Positions 15,106-15,273 of a stretch of 15,273 nucleotides of DNA are shown in pieces. The notes beneath the pieces are model-generated. The model ran no database searches and was not told the origin of the DNA. It saw only the letters and a list, made by a program, of their open reading frames with translations. This DNA is from Firmicutes bacterium UBA993 (GTDB lineage Bacteria > Bacillota > Dethiobacteria > DTU022), in contig DBBD01000117.1 in the NCBI GenBank assembly GCA_002292015.1, forward strand, positions 1-15,273. The letters run 5' to 3'. Position 1 is the first letter of the stretch, and each line of letters starts with the position of its first letter. The translations under genes were made by a program, and so were the position numbers.

Positions 15106-15273
15106 GTGATGATATTGATCACCTATGACGTGAGTACAACAACGCCGCAGGGACGAAAAAGGCTTCGCTTAGTTGCCAAACAGTGTGTAAACTATGGCCA
15201 ACGGGTACAAAATTCAGTGTTTGAGTGGATCCTCGACCGGGCACAGTTTACCTTTTTAAAAAACAAGCTGGAG
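15106..15273 (+). CDS. cas2: Cas2, type I-C, cut by the window end
   Basis: The first 56 codons only; the frame is still open at the last base, and about 40 residues are missing. Cas2 is the structural dimer that bridges two Cas1 dimers during spacer integration. MMILITYDVSTTTPQGRKRL is a typical Cas2 first strand with the conserved D8; NYGQRVQNSVFEW (29-41) is the signature of the type I-C branch. GTG at 15106 is chosen over ATG at 15109 because AGGAGGG lies 8 bases upstream and Cas2c proteins usually begin MM. The truncation is from the window edge, not from a mutation. The CRISPR array is expected just beyond. Confidence 0.95.
   Translation, partial: MMILITYDVSTTTPQGRKRLRLVAKQCVNYGQRVQNSVFEWILDRAQFTFLKNKLE

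Noticed and set aside
7635..15273. A novel CRISPR subtype
   Set aside because: Gene order, Cas5c as the only processing enzyme, Cas8c/Csd1 and Cas7c/Csd2 signatures and Cas4-1-2 all match ordinary type I-C.

Overview
The window looks bacterial and is probably from a Bacillota (clostridial-type) genome. Strong purine-rich Shine-Dalgarno sites, frequent GTG/TTG starts, tight operons with ATGA/TGATG overlaps and the gene families present all point that way, but no marker gene fixes the lineage. There are no RNA genes, insertion sequences or CRISPR repeats inside the window.

Left part (bases 13-6370, + strand): a five-gene, head-to-tail cluster that looks like a cell-surface polysaccharide synthesis module. 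In order it holds a membrane-anchored glycoside-hydrolase-like TIM-barrel protein, a membrane-anchored protein of unknown family, a small stand-alone receiver-domain protein, a membrane-anchored HEAT-repeat protein, and a processive family 2 glycosyltransferase of the PgaC/IcaA/BcsA type. The receiver protein has Asn where the phosphorylated Asp normally sits. The genes overlap or nearly touch, so they are probably co-transcribed. The likely scheme is that the glycosyltransferase makes and exports a glycan, the hydrolase-like protein acts on it outside the membrane, and the receiver and HEAT proteins serve as cytoplasmic partners. This is inference from gene order and domains.

Middle (6396-7634): a UbiA-family prenyltransferase on the minus strand, convergent with the glycosyltransferase gene, followed by about 400 bases with no gene. 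This spacer must carry the divergent promoters for the prenyltransferase gene and the cas operon. It contains a near-perfect inverted repeat 60 bases before cas3, but no convincing cas promoter could be read.

Right part (7635-15273, + strand): a type I-C CRISPR-Cas operon in canonical order: cas3, cas5c, cas8c (with an internal cas11c start), cas7c, cas4, cas1, cas2. Interference: Cas5c processes crRNA and joins Cas7c, Cas8c and Cas11c to form Cascade, and Cas3 (HD nuclease plus helicase) degrades the target. Adaptation: Cas4, Cas1 and Cas2. Every catalytic motif I checked is intact. cas2 is cut by the window end, so the CRISPR array, normally just downstream, is out of view. The clearest detail is a perfect AAGGAGGT site inside cas8c that precedes an in-frame TTG and would give a 115-residue Cas11c. 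A perfect 16-base palindrome and a GC-rich hairpin lie shortly upstream of it.
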